DNA of 5,401 nucleotides from Desulfobacterales bacterium (GTDB lineage: Bacteria > Desulfobacterota > DSM-4660 > Desulfatiglandales > Desulfatiglandaceae), in NCBI GenBank assembly GCA_022013615.1, contig JAKLQB010000222.1:1-5401 (forward strand). The letters are read 5' to 3'. Numbering within the stretch: position 1 is the stretch's first letter; every line of letters begins with the position of its first letter. The notes beneath the pieces were generated by a model, which did not search any database, was not told the DNA's origin, and worked only from the letters and a program-made list of their open reading frames with translations. Below, piece by piece: positions 1 to 5,300 of this stretch. The translations under genes and the position numbers were made by a program.

Positions 1-2
1 AA

Positions 3-7
3 CCTCC
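3..7 (-). promoter_or_regulatory. Shine-Dalgarno site of a gene starting off the left edge
   Basis: On the minus strand this is GGAGG, followed by only two more bases before the window ends. A start codon would lie a few bases outside. Together with the promoter at 32-59 it suggests a divergent gene whose coding region lies wholly beyond position 1. Nothing of the protein can be seen. Confidence 0.5.
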
Positions 8-31
8 AAAAGAGATAATTTAATGGCTATT

Positions 32-59
32 ATTATAAGTGTTTTAAAATAGAATTCAA
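32..59 (-). promoter_or_regulatory. sigma70-type promoter reading leftward off the window
   Basis: On the minus strand TTGAAT (positions 59-54, 4 of 6 matches to TTGACA) is separated by 16 bases from a perfect TATAAT (37-32). The expected transcript would start near 25, giving a leader of about 25 bases that carries the GGAGG at 7-3. The spacing of promoter, leader and SD is coherent, so this is a good candidate promoter for the gene to the left, divergent from the kinase/bisphosphatase gene. Confidence 0.55.
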
Positions 60-94
60 GTCTGTATTCAAAAAACGGTATAACCTTTTTATGG

Positions 95-122
95 CACCAC
101 TACCAGGGTGGTGGTTTAAACC
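95..122. repeat. pair of small dyads in the left intergenic region
   Basis: CACCAC (95-100) and GTGGTG (108-113) form an inverted repeat around a 7-base centre. It is abutted by the perfect palindrome GGTTTAAACC (113-122). The dyads lie upstream of the leftward promoter at 32-59 and about 265 bases before the kinase gene, so they could be an operator or part of a dispersed repeat. No regulator is identifiable. Confidence 0.35.
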
Positions 123-256
123 GATCAGTTAAATCGTGTTAGTATACTGCTATACATACATTTCTTCAAGGAATTTCGGCGAGTTTTCAATAAGTTCGGT
201 TTGTATTAGGAAAATCCCCTCTCCGAGCCTTAGGCCCTACGCGCCGAGGCCTCAAT

Positions 257-274
257 CCCCCTTTGCAAAGGGGG
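257..274. repeat. 18-bp perfect palindrome (dispersed-repeat type)
   Basis: CCCCCTTTGCAAAGGGGG reads the same on both strands. It lies in a C/G-rich block (about 208-280) unlike the AT-rich sequence around it. Similar blocks recur between genes in many deltaproteobacterial genomes, to my recollection, so it is more likely a dispersed repeat than a dedicated operator. No T-tract follows on either strand, so it is not a classical terminator. Confidence 0.6.
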
Positions 275-385
275 AAGCATTCGGAATGTCCGATTTATTG
301 AGGTGTTACGAATTTCGCAGCCAGAAAACAGGTTTTGCCGTTTTTTCACCTTGAATTTCCTGGAATACTCCTTAAGATCACTATC

Positions 386-1615
386 ATGGAAAACAAAAAA
401 CTCTATGTGGTTATGGTTGGATTACCCGCCAGAGGAAAATCAACCATAGCCAACAGACTCAAAGAAAACCTTACCAAAGATTCCATCAAGTCCCGGATAT
501 TCAACAATGGGGCCTTGAGAAGACGCCTGGAGCTGAAAAACACATCTTTTGCAGAGTTCTACGACCCAAGGAACACGGAAGGAGCGGCTCTCAGGGAGCG
601 GATTGCCCTCATGAATCTTGAGCGGGCCAAGAATTACCTTGCCAGGCGCGGCCAGGTCTCCATCCTCGATGCCACTAACGTCAGTATCAAAAGAAGAAAT
701 ATGATCACCAGCTTACTCAAGGGACACCCGCTTCTTTTTATCGAATGTATCAATGATGACCCGGAAATCCTTGCGGCCAGTATTTTGCGAAAAATTGCAC
801 ACGCCGAATTCAATCACTTTGAAAAGGAAGCAGCGATTCAAAGTTTCAGGAAGCGGATCGATTATTATAACACCATTTACACCCCCGTTAAGGAGGGCAG
901 GAATTTTATCAAACTGGATTCTCTTAATAACCAAATCATGCAAGAGGAACTCGTTGATGATATCCCTTATTACGACCGAATCAGGGACTTTCTTATGACA
1001 GACAGCGTCAAAAGCCTATTCCTGATCAGGCACGGAGAGACATATTTCAACCTGGAAAATCGAATCGGCGGGGACTCCGGTTTGACCGAAGGTGGCAAGG
1101 CTCAGGCCAGGGCCCTTGCAGAGTATTTCAAGAATAAAAAAATCCCGGTTATTTTCACCAGTGAGAAGAAAAGGACGATACAGACAGCAGAACCCATAAA
1201 GGCACTACAGAAAAACTGCACTATTATTCAATTCGGGGAGTTCGACGAAATCGATAGCGGCATCTGTGAATGCATGAGCTATAAAGAGATCCGGGAACAG
1301 ATGCCTGATGTCTATTCAGCCAGAAAACGAGACAAGCACAACTACATCTACCCCGAAGGCGAAGGCTACATTTCAATGAAAAGCAGAATAGACATGGGGA
1401 TTAAAAAAGCGCTTTACTTAAGCAGCAATTCCGACAACATCATGATCATAGGTCACCAGGCCGTCAACCGGATGATCCTTTCTCACTTCCTCTATCGTCG
1501 ACCAGAGGATGTGCCTTACATCTATATCCCTCAAGACAAATTTTACCACATAGTGGCCACCCAGGACAAAAAGCTTTTCCAGTTAAAGAAGTATAAAACA
1601 TCACGGTTAGGCTAA
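386..1615 (+). CDS. bifunctional 6-phosphofructo-2-kinase/fructose-2,6-bisphosphatase homologue
   Basis: This 409-residue protein matches the eukaryotic PFK-2/FBPase-2 architecture from end to end. The kinase half has a Walker A loop GLPARGKST (12-20), the fructose-6-phosphate motif FNNGALRRR (39-47), DATN (95-98) with the Walker B aspartate, DDPEILAASIL (124-134), and RIDYY (157-161). The phosphatase half is a histidine phosphatase with RHGE (215-218, H216 as phospho-acceptor), RIGGDSGLT (226-234), KRTIQTAE (262-269), EIDSG (288-292, acid E288) and GHQAVNR (356-362, H357). It should make and break fructose 2,6-bisphosphate in the cytosol. By memory alignment to the rat liver enzyme, R313 and K317 match the substrate-phosphate ligands R352 and K356, while the R360 position is I321. 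The regulatory N-terminal extension of mammalian isoforms is absent. The frame is open upstream to a TTG at 335, but homology begins right after the ATG at 386, which I chose although its SD is weak. It stands alone on its strand. Both activities are inferred from motifs. Confidence 0.93.
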   Translation: MENKKLYVVMVGLPARGKSTIANRLKENLTKDSIKSRIFNNGALRRRLELKNTSFAEFYDPRNTEGAALRERIALMNLERAKNYLARRGQVSILDATNVSIKRRNMITSLLKGHPLLFIECINDDPEILAASILRKIAHAEFNHFEKEAAIQSFRKRIDYYNTIYTPVKEGRNFIKLDSLNNQIMQEELVDDIPYYDRIRDFLMTDSVKSLFLIRHGETYFNLENRIGGDSGLTEGGKAQARALAEYFKNKKIPVIFTSEKKRTIQTAEPIKALQKNCTIIQFGEFDEIDSGICECMSYKEIREQMPDVYSARKRDKHNYIYPEGEGYISMKSRIDMGIKKALYLSSNSDNIMIIGHQAVNRMILSHFLYRRPEDVPYIYIPQDKFYHIVATQDKKLFQLKKYKTSRLG

Positions 1616-1643
1616 AAAAAAGGGTAGCTTTTCCGGCTAACCC
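1614..1643 (-). terminator. intrinsic terminator of the tRNA-Arg transcript
   Basis: On the minus strand GGGTTAGC (1643-1636) pairs with GCTACCC (1628-1622), leaving one bulged T and a CGGAAAA loop. A run of eight T residues (1621-1614) follows directly. It starts about 11 bases past the tRNA 3' end. The T-tract covers the last two bases of the convergent kinase/bisphosphatase stop codon. In the plus direction no T-tract follows, so it should not terminate the kinase transcript efficiently. Confidence 0.75.
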
Positions 1644-1654
1644 CTTGATACTAC

Positions 1655-1731
1655 TGGTGCGCCTGGGGTGATTCGAACACCCGGCCTGCGGATTAGAAGT
1701 CCGCTGCTCTATCCAGCTGAGCTACAGGCGC
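1655..1731 (-). tRNA. tRNA-Arg (anticodon UCU)
   Basis: The minus strand folds as a complete cloverleaf. It has acceptor stem GCGCCTG/CAGGCGC, D stem GCTC/GAGC, anticodon stem GCGGA/TCCGC with loop CTTCTAA, a five-base variable region, and T stem GGGTG/CACCC with loop TTCGAAT. The discriminator A and CCA end are encoded. The anticodon TCT reads AGA, and probably AGG by wobble. The gene lies 25 bases after the stop codon of the 453-codon ORF on the same strand, so read-through transcription is possible. A TGTAAT box (1761-1756), overlapping that stop codon, could be its own -10, but I see no good -35. A terminator follows at 1643-1614. Confidence 0.97.
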
Positions 1732-1756
1732 AAACAAGGTCTCAGGATTTGCAGGA

Positions 1757-3118
1757 TTACATTGCCGGTTTATGCGGGTTAGGGATCATCCCGTTGCCAT
1801 TGCCGTTGAGCACTTGCCTTAAGACCATATTGGTGCTCTGTTCCAACTCAACCATGATTTCTGCAAGGGCTTTGAGACGGATAAGGACCTTTCTCGACTT
1901 CTCCTGATATGGTAGATTAATAGACGGGTTTTCCAGAAACCTGATCAGTCTGTCGAGGAATTGAAAATCTACTCGATCTGTATTACAATAAATGTGGTCA
2001 ACCCACTCCTTTTTCACTGATTCGGGCAGCTCGTTATAGGCCGCAAGAATTTCCGGGTCCCTCCCAAGGTAAAGAGACTGCTTCAGTTGATCAATCCCCC
2101 GGCGGATCTCTTTTGTTTGCTCTTCACCTACCGGTTTTCTGTGAAGAAGTTCGTCCCATTTATCCTCGATCTGCATGCAGACCCAATTTTCCCCCTGCTC
2201 CGAGGGAAATGAAAGATGTAGGAATTTATTTTGAATGCCAACAAGACTAACTGCCAATTCATCTGTCTGCTGAGTCATGTTGTTCAGAACACTGTTTAGT
2301 GCTAAAACCGCCTCTCGTTTCATTTCCTTTAGATCCGACTGCCGCAGCAATACCTGCTCCCATTGCTGCCGGAGGAATCCCAGTTCCAGTTTAATGAGAG
2401 AAAAAATCAAACCCGACTTAGTAATTGCATTACGTAGCGAATCCGCAAGTATATTGCAGGACTGCAGCTTGTCTTTTGCAAGCTGACTCATAGCGTCAAG
2501 GGAATGTTGTCGTAATTGATACGAAAGGAGCTCGGTTCCAAGGGACCGGGACAATCTCTTTATAACTCTGGTCTCCGGGCTTCCTTTTTTTATGGTATTA
2601 GGTTGGAAATGGATTTTAATAACTCCTATAACTTCATAATCACAATCATTCCAGATAATTTCTCCCTTACTATTTCTTGGATACTCAGGGCCCAGCACAT
2701 TCCCAACATACAGATCCTCCTTACGGATTAATACGGGCTCCATGTGGTGAAAATCTTCCAATTCACCTTCAACTTGAAGCCTGACGCTTCGGTTGTCATT
2801 TTCAGGGTCCTCGGCTGTCCAGCTTTTCTGTTTCTCCACACACCATGCCATCGCTTCTAAAGCGCGGCCGGATTGATCTCTGTATTCAACAAAAAGCTTT
2901 CCTGGCGGGTTGTATTCAGATCTTTCAGGGAGGCCCCAGGAGATTATTTTTCTCTCTTCATCAATGATCCCGGAAGTGATCCGCTTTGCAATCATTTTAG
3001 GGGGCTTGCCTATGCGGTAAACGGTTCCCTTGTAGGCGTTTGGGAGGCAAAACAGGATGGTCTCGATCATTTCCTTGCAGGCCTGCTCTAAAAGCCCATT
3101 ATCGATCTTTATGGCCAA
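1757..3118 (-). CDS. uncharacterised protein with a possible DHp-like helical region
   Basis: I do not firmly recognise this 453-residue protein. Residues 1-190 look like a mixed alpha/beta soluble domain, possibly a divergent GAF/PAS-type sensor, with a conserved-looking stretch at 86-105 ([20 protein letters not shown]) and H124-H125. Residues 190-300 are strongly helical and include [20 protein letters not shown] (227-246), which loosely recalls the dimerisation helices of histidine kinases. No N, G1 or G2 boxes of the kinase ATPase domain follow. Residues 330-440 are again helical and end in an NGNGNG tail. There is no signal peptide or membrane segment. The listed start is TTG, with GAGG ten bases before it. 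A much stronger SD-ATG at 3168 lies in another frame, and the main frame stays open to a stop at 3187-3185 with coding-like codons but no usual start codon. The N-terminus is therefore unresolved and may involve a frameshift. The gene is divergent from the PAC2 gene and followed by tRNA-Arg. It is surely coding; its function is unknown. Confidence 0.8.
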   Translation of the reverse strand: MAIKIDNGLLEQACKEMIETILFCLPNAYKGTVYRIGKPPKMIAKRITSGIIDEERKIISWGLPERSEYNPPGKLFVEYRDQSGRALEAMAWCVEKQKSWTAEDPENDNRSVRLQVEGELEDFHHMEPVLIRKEDLYVGNVLGPEYPRNSKGEIIWNDCDYEVIGVIKIHFQPNTIKKGSPETRVIKRLSRSLGTELLSYQLRQHSLDAMSQLAKDKLQSCNILADSLRNAITKSGLIFSLIKLELGFLRQQWEQVLLRQSDLKEMKREAVLALNSVLNNMTQQTDELAVSLVGIQNKFLHLSFPSEQGENWVCMQIEDKWDELLHRKPVGEEQTKEIRRGIDQLKQSLYLGRDPEILAAYNELPESVKKEWVDHIYCNTDRVDFQFLDRLIRFLENPSINLPYQEKSRKVLIRLKALAEIMVELEQSTNMVLRQVLNGNGNGMIPNPHKPAM

Positions 3119-3168
3119 GGCTTCTTTTCCTCGCTCCGGGTTGTCTTCAAGCGCCTTCGTGCGTCCAT
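3109..3168 (-). other. short SD-driven reading frame overlapping the start of the 453-codon gene
   Basis: An ATG at 3168 is preceded by AGGAG with seven bases between, the best translation start in this divergent region. Its frame encodes [19 protein letters not shown] and stops at TAA (3111-3109), overlapping the TTG start of the large ORF by 10 bases. It could be a leader peptide that couples translation to the TTG start, or the true start of the large gene separated from its frame by an indel. The parallel main frame reads as plausible protein over the same bases (DGRTKALEDNPERGKEA), which favours an indel close to the ATG. Confidence 0.4.
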
Positions 3169-3175
3169 CACAAGG

Positions 3176-3180
3176 CTCCT
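3176..3180 (-). promoter_or_regulatory. ribosome binding site before ATG 3168
   Basis: The minus strand carries AGGAG (3180-3176) followed by CCTTGTG and then ATG. Strength and spacing are near ideal. It sits in a short leader just after the promoter at 3224-3197. This site argues that translation on this transcript begins at 3168 and not at the weaker TTG at 3118. Confidence 0.65.
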
Positions 3181-3196
3181 GATTCTAAATCATGAT

Positions 3197-3224
3197 AATC
3201 TATACCTTTTTTTAGCTTTGTCAA
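3197..3224 (-). promoter_or_regulatory. sigma70-type promoter of the uncharacterised gene
   Basis: On the minus strand a perfect TTGACA (3224-3219) is separated by 16 bases from TAGATT (3202-3197, 4 of 6 matches to TATAAT). The transcript would start near 3190. That leaves a leader of about 22 bases with the SD at 3180-3176, ending at ATG 3168. Confidence 0.6.
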
Positions 3225-3246
3225 CAAGAAATAGCAATTCTTGATT
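3218..3246 (+). promoter_or_regulatory. possible promoter of the PAC2-family gene
   Basis: TTGTCA (3218-3223) and TTGATT (3241-3246) are 17 bases apart. The -35 overlaps the -35 of the divergent minus-strand promoter, so the two would compete for polymerase. The -10 is poor. A TTGACA at 3274-3279 is a better -35, but its expected -10 position holds only CAAATA and would leave almost no leader before the ATG at 3309. Confidence 0.25.
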
Positions 3247-3273
3247 TTGAATTTTGAACAAGCAATGAACCTC

Positions 3274-3299
3274 TTGACATTCCTTTACCTGGATGTCAA
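3274..3299. promoter_or_regulatory. operator-like inverted repeat before the PAC2-family gene
   Basis: TTGACAT (3274-3280) and ATGTCAA (3293-3299) are a perfect 7-base inverted repeat around a 12-base centre, ending nine bases before the ATG at 3309. As DNA it could be a dimeric-repressor site. As RNA it could form a hairpin beside the weak SD. Which applies depends on where transcription starts. Confidence 0.4.
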
Positions 3300-3308
3300 A
3301 TAGAAAGT

Positions 3309-4175
3309 ATGGGAAATCAAGGAATCCACATAAGTGAACTGCCAGAACTTAAAAATGCGCTTCTCATTGCAGGGTTTGACGGCTGGGGCAATGCTCTGGA
3401 CCTTTCAAGGGCCATGGCCTCTTATTTGATCCGCAAGTTAGAGGCCAAATATTTTGCCAGGATCAATCCTGATCTTTTCTACCGTTATGATGAAAATCGT
3501 CCCATAGCGAATATAGAGCAAGGAATATTAAAAAGTGTATCACTGCCCAACGGCTCTTTTTATGCTGTCCGTACCGGCTCGGATGAAAGGGATCTTGTTA
3601 TACTAAAAGCCAGTGAGCCAAACCTTCGTTGGCTCAATTTTGCGGATGAGCTGTTCTCGCTTTGCAAAAAACTGGACATAGCGACCATTATCACCCTGGG
3701 AAGCATGTATGACAATGTCCTTCATACGGATAGGATTATTTCCGGGATTACATCAAAGGAAGGCGTCTTGTCTAAACTGAAACAACGGCATGTCATTCCA
3801 ATTGATTATCACGGGCCAAGCACCATTCATTCTCTTATACAATCAGAAGGCCAAAAGAGGGGATTCCAATGCATCAGTTTATGGTGCCATTGCCCTTATT
3901 ATCTTCAAGGAGCCACTCACTTTGGCCTCCTGTCACAATTGGCATCATTGCTGTCATCCATAGGAGAATTCAAACTGGACACAGAAGAACTTGACACAAG
4001 TTGGAAAGAGCTTAATCGGCAAATTCAGGGACTTGTTGAAAAAAACCCTGAGTTTCAAGCCATGATCAATGAACTCCGCAAGGCAAAGGTGAGAGGATCC
4101 TGGGCAAGTTTGAAGGAGTCAAGCAAAGAAGGGAGTAAGGTCATATCGCTGAAAGATTTCTTGAAACCTGGGTAA
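3309..4175 (+). CDS. PAC2-family protein (proteasome-assembly-chaperone-like)
   Basis: The 288-residue product fits bacterial and archaeal PAC2-family proteins in length and motif order. It has an N-terminal strand followed by AGFDGWGNALDLS (21-33), RDLVILKASEPNLRW (94-108), TLGSMYDNVLHTDR (129-142), HGPSTIHSLI (168-177) and SLWCHCPYYLQGATHF (190-205). A helical tail follows, with LDTEELDTSWKEL (223-235) and a VEKNPEFQ stretch (243-250). The family is named after eukaryotic proteasome assembly chaperones; its bacterial members have no settled biochemical role. No proteasome or Pup-system gene is visible, so a proteasome role here is not supported. It is a soluble, presumably cytosolic protein. 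The ATG at 3309 has only a weak AGAAAG site one base upstream, but homology starts soon after it and no better in-frame start is seen. It is divergent from the uncharacterised gene, and its stop lies 75 bases from the convergent sirtuin stop. Confidence 0.88.
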   Translation: MGNQGIHISELPELKNALLIAGFDGWGNALDLSRAMASYLIRKLEAKYFARINPDLFYRYDENRPIANIEQGILKSVSLPNGSFYAVRTGSDERDLVILKASEPNLRWLNFADELFSLCKKLDIATIITLGSMYDNVLHTDRIISGITSKEGVLSKLKQRHVIPIDYHGPSTIHSLIQSEGQKRGFQCISLWCHCPYYLQGATHFGLLSQLASLLSSIGEFKLDTEELDTSWKELNRQIQGLVEKNPEFQAMINELRKAKVRGSWASLKESSKEGSKVISLKDFLKPG

Positions 4176-4183
4176 CACAGGGA

Positions 4184-4214
4184 GATTGACGATTTTCGAT
4201 TGATGATTGACGAT
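4184..4214. repeat. short direct repeat in the convergent spacer
   Basis: GATTGACGAT occurs at 4184-4193 and again at 4205-4214, with CGATTGAT between. The pattern resembles dispersed intergenic repeats and appears noncoding. It lies between the stop codons of the PAC2 and sirtuin genes. Confidence 0.45.
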
Positions 4215-4228
4215 ATAGAGGGATAATT

Positions 4229-4261
4229 TTGAGTTTTAAATACTCAATTGTCAATTTTTTT
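4229..4261 (+). terminator. weak candidate terminator of the PAC2-family gene
   Basis: TTGAGT (4229-4234) and ACTCAA (4242-4247) form a 6-base stem around a 7-base loop, and seven T residues follow at 4255-4261. The stem is AT-rich and seven bases separate it from the T-tract, so efficiency is doubtful. The T-tract lies inside the last codons of the convergent sirtuin gene. On the minus strand no T-tract follows the stem. Confidence 0.35.
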
Positions 4262-5000
4262 CATTTCCTTTTACTGCCTCCACAAGGGCTGATATCACTT
4301 TTCCAGCGCCACCCTGCAAGAAAATATCCGTAACCGTATCGGTTAAGTGGGTCCGCTCCGTATTGATTTCAATAATCTTTGCCCCGTTCTGCTTCGCGAT
4401 TGCCGGAATAGTATTGGCAGGTGAGACGACAGCCGAAGTCCCCACTACCATTAGTGCCTGGGCCGATGAGGCAAGTTGAAAGGATCGATTCAAGGCATAT
4501 TCCGGGATGGCCTCCCCAAAAAACACAACGTCCGGTTTCAGGATTTTCTGACACTCACATCTCGGTGGATATTCATCCCGCTTCTCTTCACTCTTGTATC
4601 TTTTCCCACACCACAGACAGGAAAGCGTACTGGAGTTTCCGTGATACTCGATAACATTCTTTGCACCGCCCATCTGGTGCAGGTTATCGATATTCTGAGT
4701 GATGATGCAATGGAGATATCCCATTTCCTCCAGTTCCCCCATCCCCAGGTGGGCCTTATTCGGCCTGGCCTGACTGACCACCTTATCCATCTCCCGGAGC
4801 ATTTCCCAGACCATTTCGGGCTTGGCCCTGAAGGAGTATATGGAAGCATATTCAGCAGGGTCAAATTTTGACCAGAGTCCGTCCGCACTCCTGAAATCGG
4901 GAATTCCAGATTCCACAGAAATGCCGGCACCGGTCAATGCCATTGTAAATTTTGAATTCATAATGATTCCGGCAGCCTGTCCAATCAGTTCTTCCATCAT
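4251..5000 (-). CDS. cobB: Sir2-family NAD-dependent protein deacylase (sirtuin)
   Basis: The 249-residue protein is a complete sirtuin of usual bacterial length. It has the NAD-binding GAGISVESGIPDFR (24-37), TQNIDNLHQ (101-109), catalytic H120 in YHGN, a zinc site of C128, C131, C148 and C150, VVFFGE (158-163), GTSAVVSPA (187-195) and EIN (211-213). It should remove acyl groups from lysines using NAD, giving nicotinamide and O-acyl-ADP-ribose. By memory alignment, the Tyr and Arg of the E. coli CobB/SIRT5 acid-acyl pocket are not at the matching positions (about L68 and M71). Deacetylation therefore seems likelier than desuccinylation, closer to the Thermotoga-type enzyme. Two ATGs stand side by side at 5000 and 4997. 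GGAGG directly abuts the first, so 4997 may be the real start, removing one methionine. The gene name is a family label. Its promoter appears to lie in a mobile-element-like repeat. Confidence 0.93.
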   Translation of the reverse strand: MMEELIGQAAGIIMNSKFTMALTGAGISVESGIPDFRSADGLWSKFDPAEYASIYSFRAKPEMVWEMLREMDKVVSQARPNKAHLGMGELEEMGYLHCIITQNIDNLHQMGGAKNVIEYHGNSSTLSCLWCGKRYKSEEKRDEYPPRCECQKILKPDVVFFGEAIPEYALNRSFQLASSAQALMVVGTSAVVSPANTIPAIAKQNGAKIIEINTERTHLTDTVTDIFLQGGAGKVISALVEAVKGNEKN

Positions 5001-5005
5001 CCTCC
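5001..5005 (-). promoter_or_regulatory. Shine-Dalgarno site of the sirtuin gene
   Basis: GGAGG (5005-5001) directly precedes ATG 5000 and leaves three bases to ATG 4997. Both spacings are short, but the second is more workable, which favours initiation at 4997. Confidence 0.5.
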
Positions 5006-5045
5006 ACGCTCTATGGTGTTCACGACCGATGTTTAGGGCCTGGAT

Positions 5046-5068
5046 AAAAATAAGATCAGTTTATTTTT
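5046..5068. promoter_or_regulatory. AT-only dyad in the sirtuin leader
   Basis: AAAAATAA (5046-5053) and TTATTTTT (5061-5068) are a perfect 8-base inverted repeat around GATCAGT. It would be transcribed in the sirtuin leader if the promoter at 5118-5090 is used. The stem has no G-C pair and would be weak as RNA, so a protein-binding site is the likelier role, if it has one. Confidence 0.35.
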
Positions 5069-5089
5069 CCATGCCCCCTAGTACCGTGT

Positions 5090-5118
5090 CTCATAAGTTC
5101 TGTACATGATTTTGGCAA
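5090..5118 (-). promoter_or_regulatory. candidate promoter of the sirtuin gene
   Basis: On the minus strand TTGCCA (5118-5113, 5 of 6 matches) and TATGAG (5095-5090, 4 of 6) are 17 bases apart. The start point would lie about 80-85 bases before the sirtuin ATG. The -10 box falls inside the left terminal repeat of the element at 5088-5397, so the element would be driving the gene. Confidence 0.4.
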
Positions 5119-5159
5119 TTTATCATGTCATCAAATCACAGGAACAACCTAAAAAAATA

Positions 5160-5300
5160 CGAATATCGAAATGCGAAATACGAAACAATATCGAAATGCG
5201 AATTTTCAAAATTCTAAACAAAAACCTCATGATACGACCGTTTCTCGTTTTGGTCATTGATATTTTTGTCATTTGTATTTGTTTCGAGTTTCGATATTCG
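5160..5300. repeat. long-range inverted repeat inside the right-end repeat block
   Basis: CGAATATCGAAA (5160-5171) is a perfect inverted match to TTTCGATATTCG (5289-5300). The match resumes after two mismatches with CGAAA (5174-5178) against TTTCG (5282-5286), so 17 of 19 positions pair across a loop of about 100 bases. ATACGAATAT also occurs directly at 5157-5166 and 5351-5360. Such CGAAA/TTTCG-rich blocks look like dispersed intergenic repeats of deltaproteobacterial genomes, from recollection. Confidence 0.65.
5162..5202. repeat. 16-base tandem direct repeat, period 25
   Basis: AATATCGAAATGCGAA occurs exactly at 5162-5177 and 5187-5202. The spacer contains a related CGAAA unit. Only two full copies are present and the spacer is 9 bases, so this is not a CRISPR array. 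It forms the left arm of the larger inverted repeat. Confidence 0.7.

Larger units (their letters stand above)
60..385. other. intergenic region, no convincing gene
   Basis: This stretch holds short palindromes: the dyads at 95-122, GAGGCCTC at 246-253, the 18-base palindrome at 257-274, and TCGGA-ATG-TCCGA at 281-293. GAATTTCG occurs twice, at 171-178 and 310-317. A reading frame at 136-354 is open by chance; its product has no recognisable domain and its middle is the translation of the palindromic repeat. A rightward promoter for the kinase gene is not clear: TATACT (143-148) and TATACA (151-156) are possible -10 boxes, but neither has a good -35. Confidence 0.6.

Noticed and set aside
257..274. 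Palindrome as an intrinsic terminator
   Set aside because: The stem is strong but has no adequate loop and no T-tract on either strand, and no gene ends nearby inside the window.
136..354. 72-codon plus-strand reading frame
   Set aside because: It spans the palindromic repeat block, has no recognisable domain and no SD, and overlaps only the upstream extension of the kinase frame.
335..385. TTG-started 17-residue N-terminal extension of the kinase/bisphosphatase
   Set aside because: The extension does not resemble the family, its TTG has no SD, and the homologous P-loop strand starts right after ATG 386.
2277..3091. Short plus-strand frames (69-72 codons) within the uncharacterised gene
   Set aside because: They are antisense shadows with no start signals; the minus-strand frame is long and continuous.
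4476..4930. Frames of about 130 codons on both strands inside the sirtuin gene
   Set aside because: They overlap a sirtuin with every catalytic motif intact, and their products show no family features.
5162..5202. Possible CRISPR array
   Set aside because: There are only two copies with a 9-base spacer, the unit is repeat-derived, and no cas gene is present.
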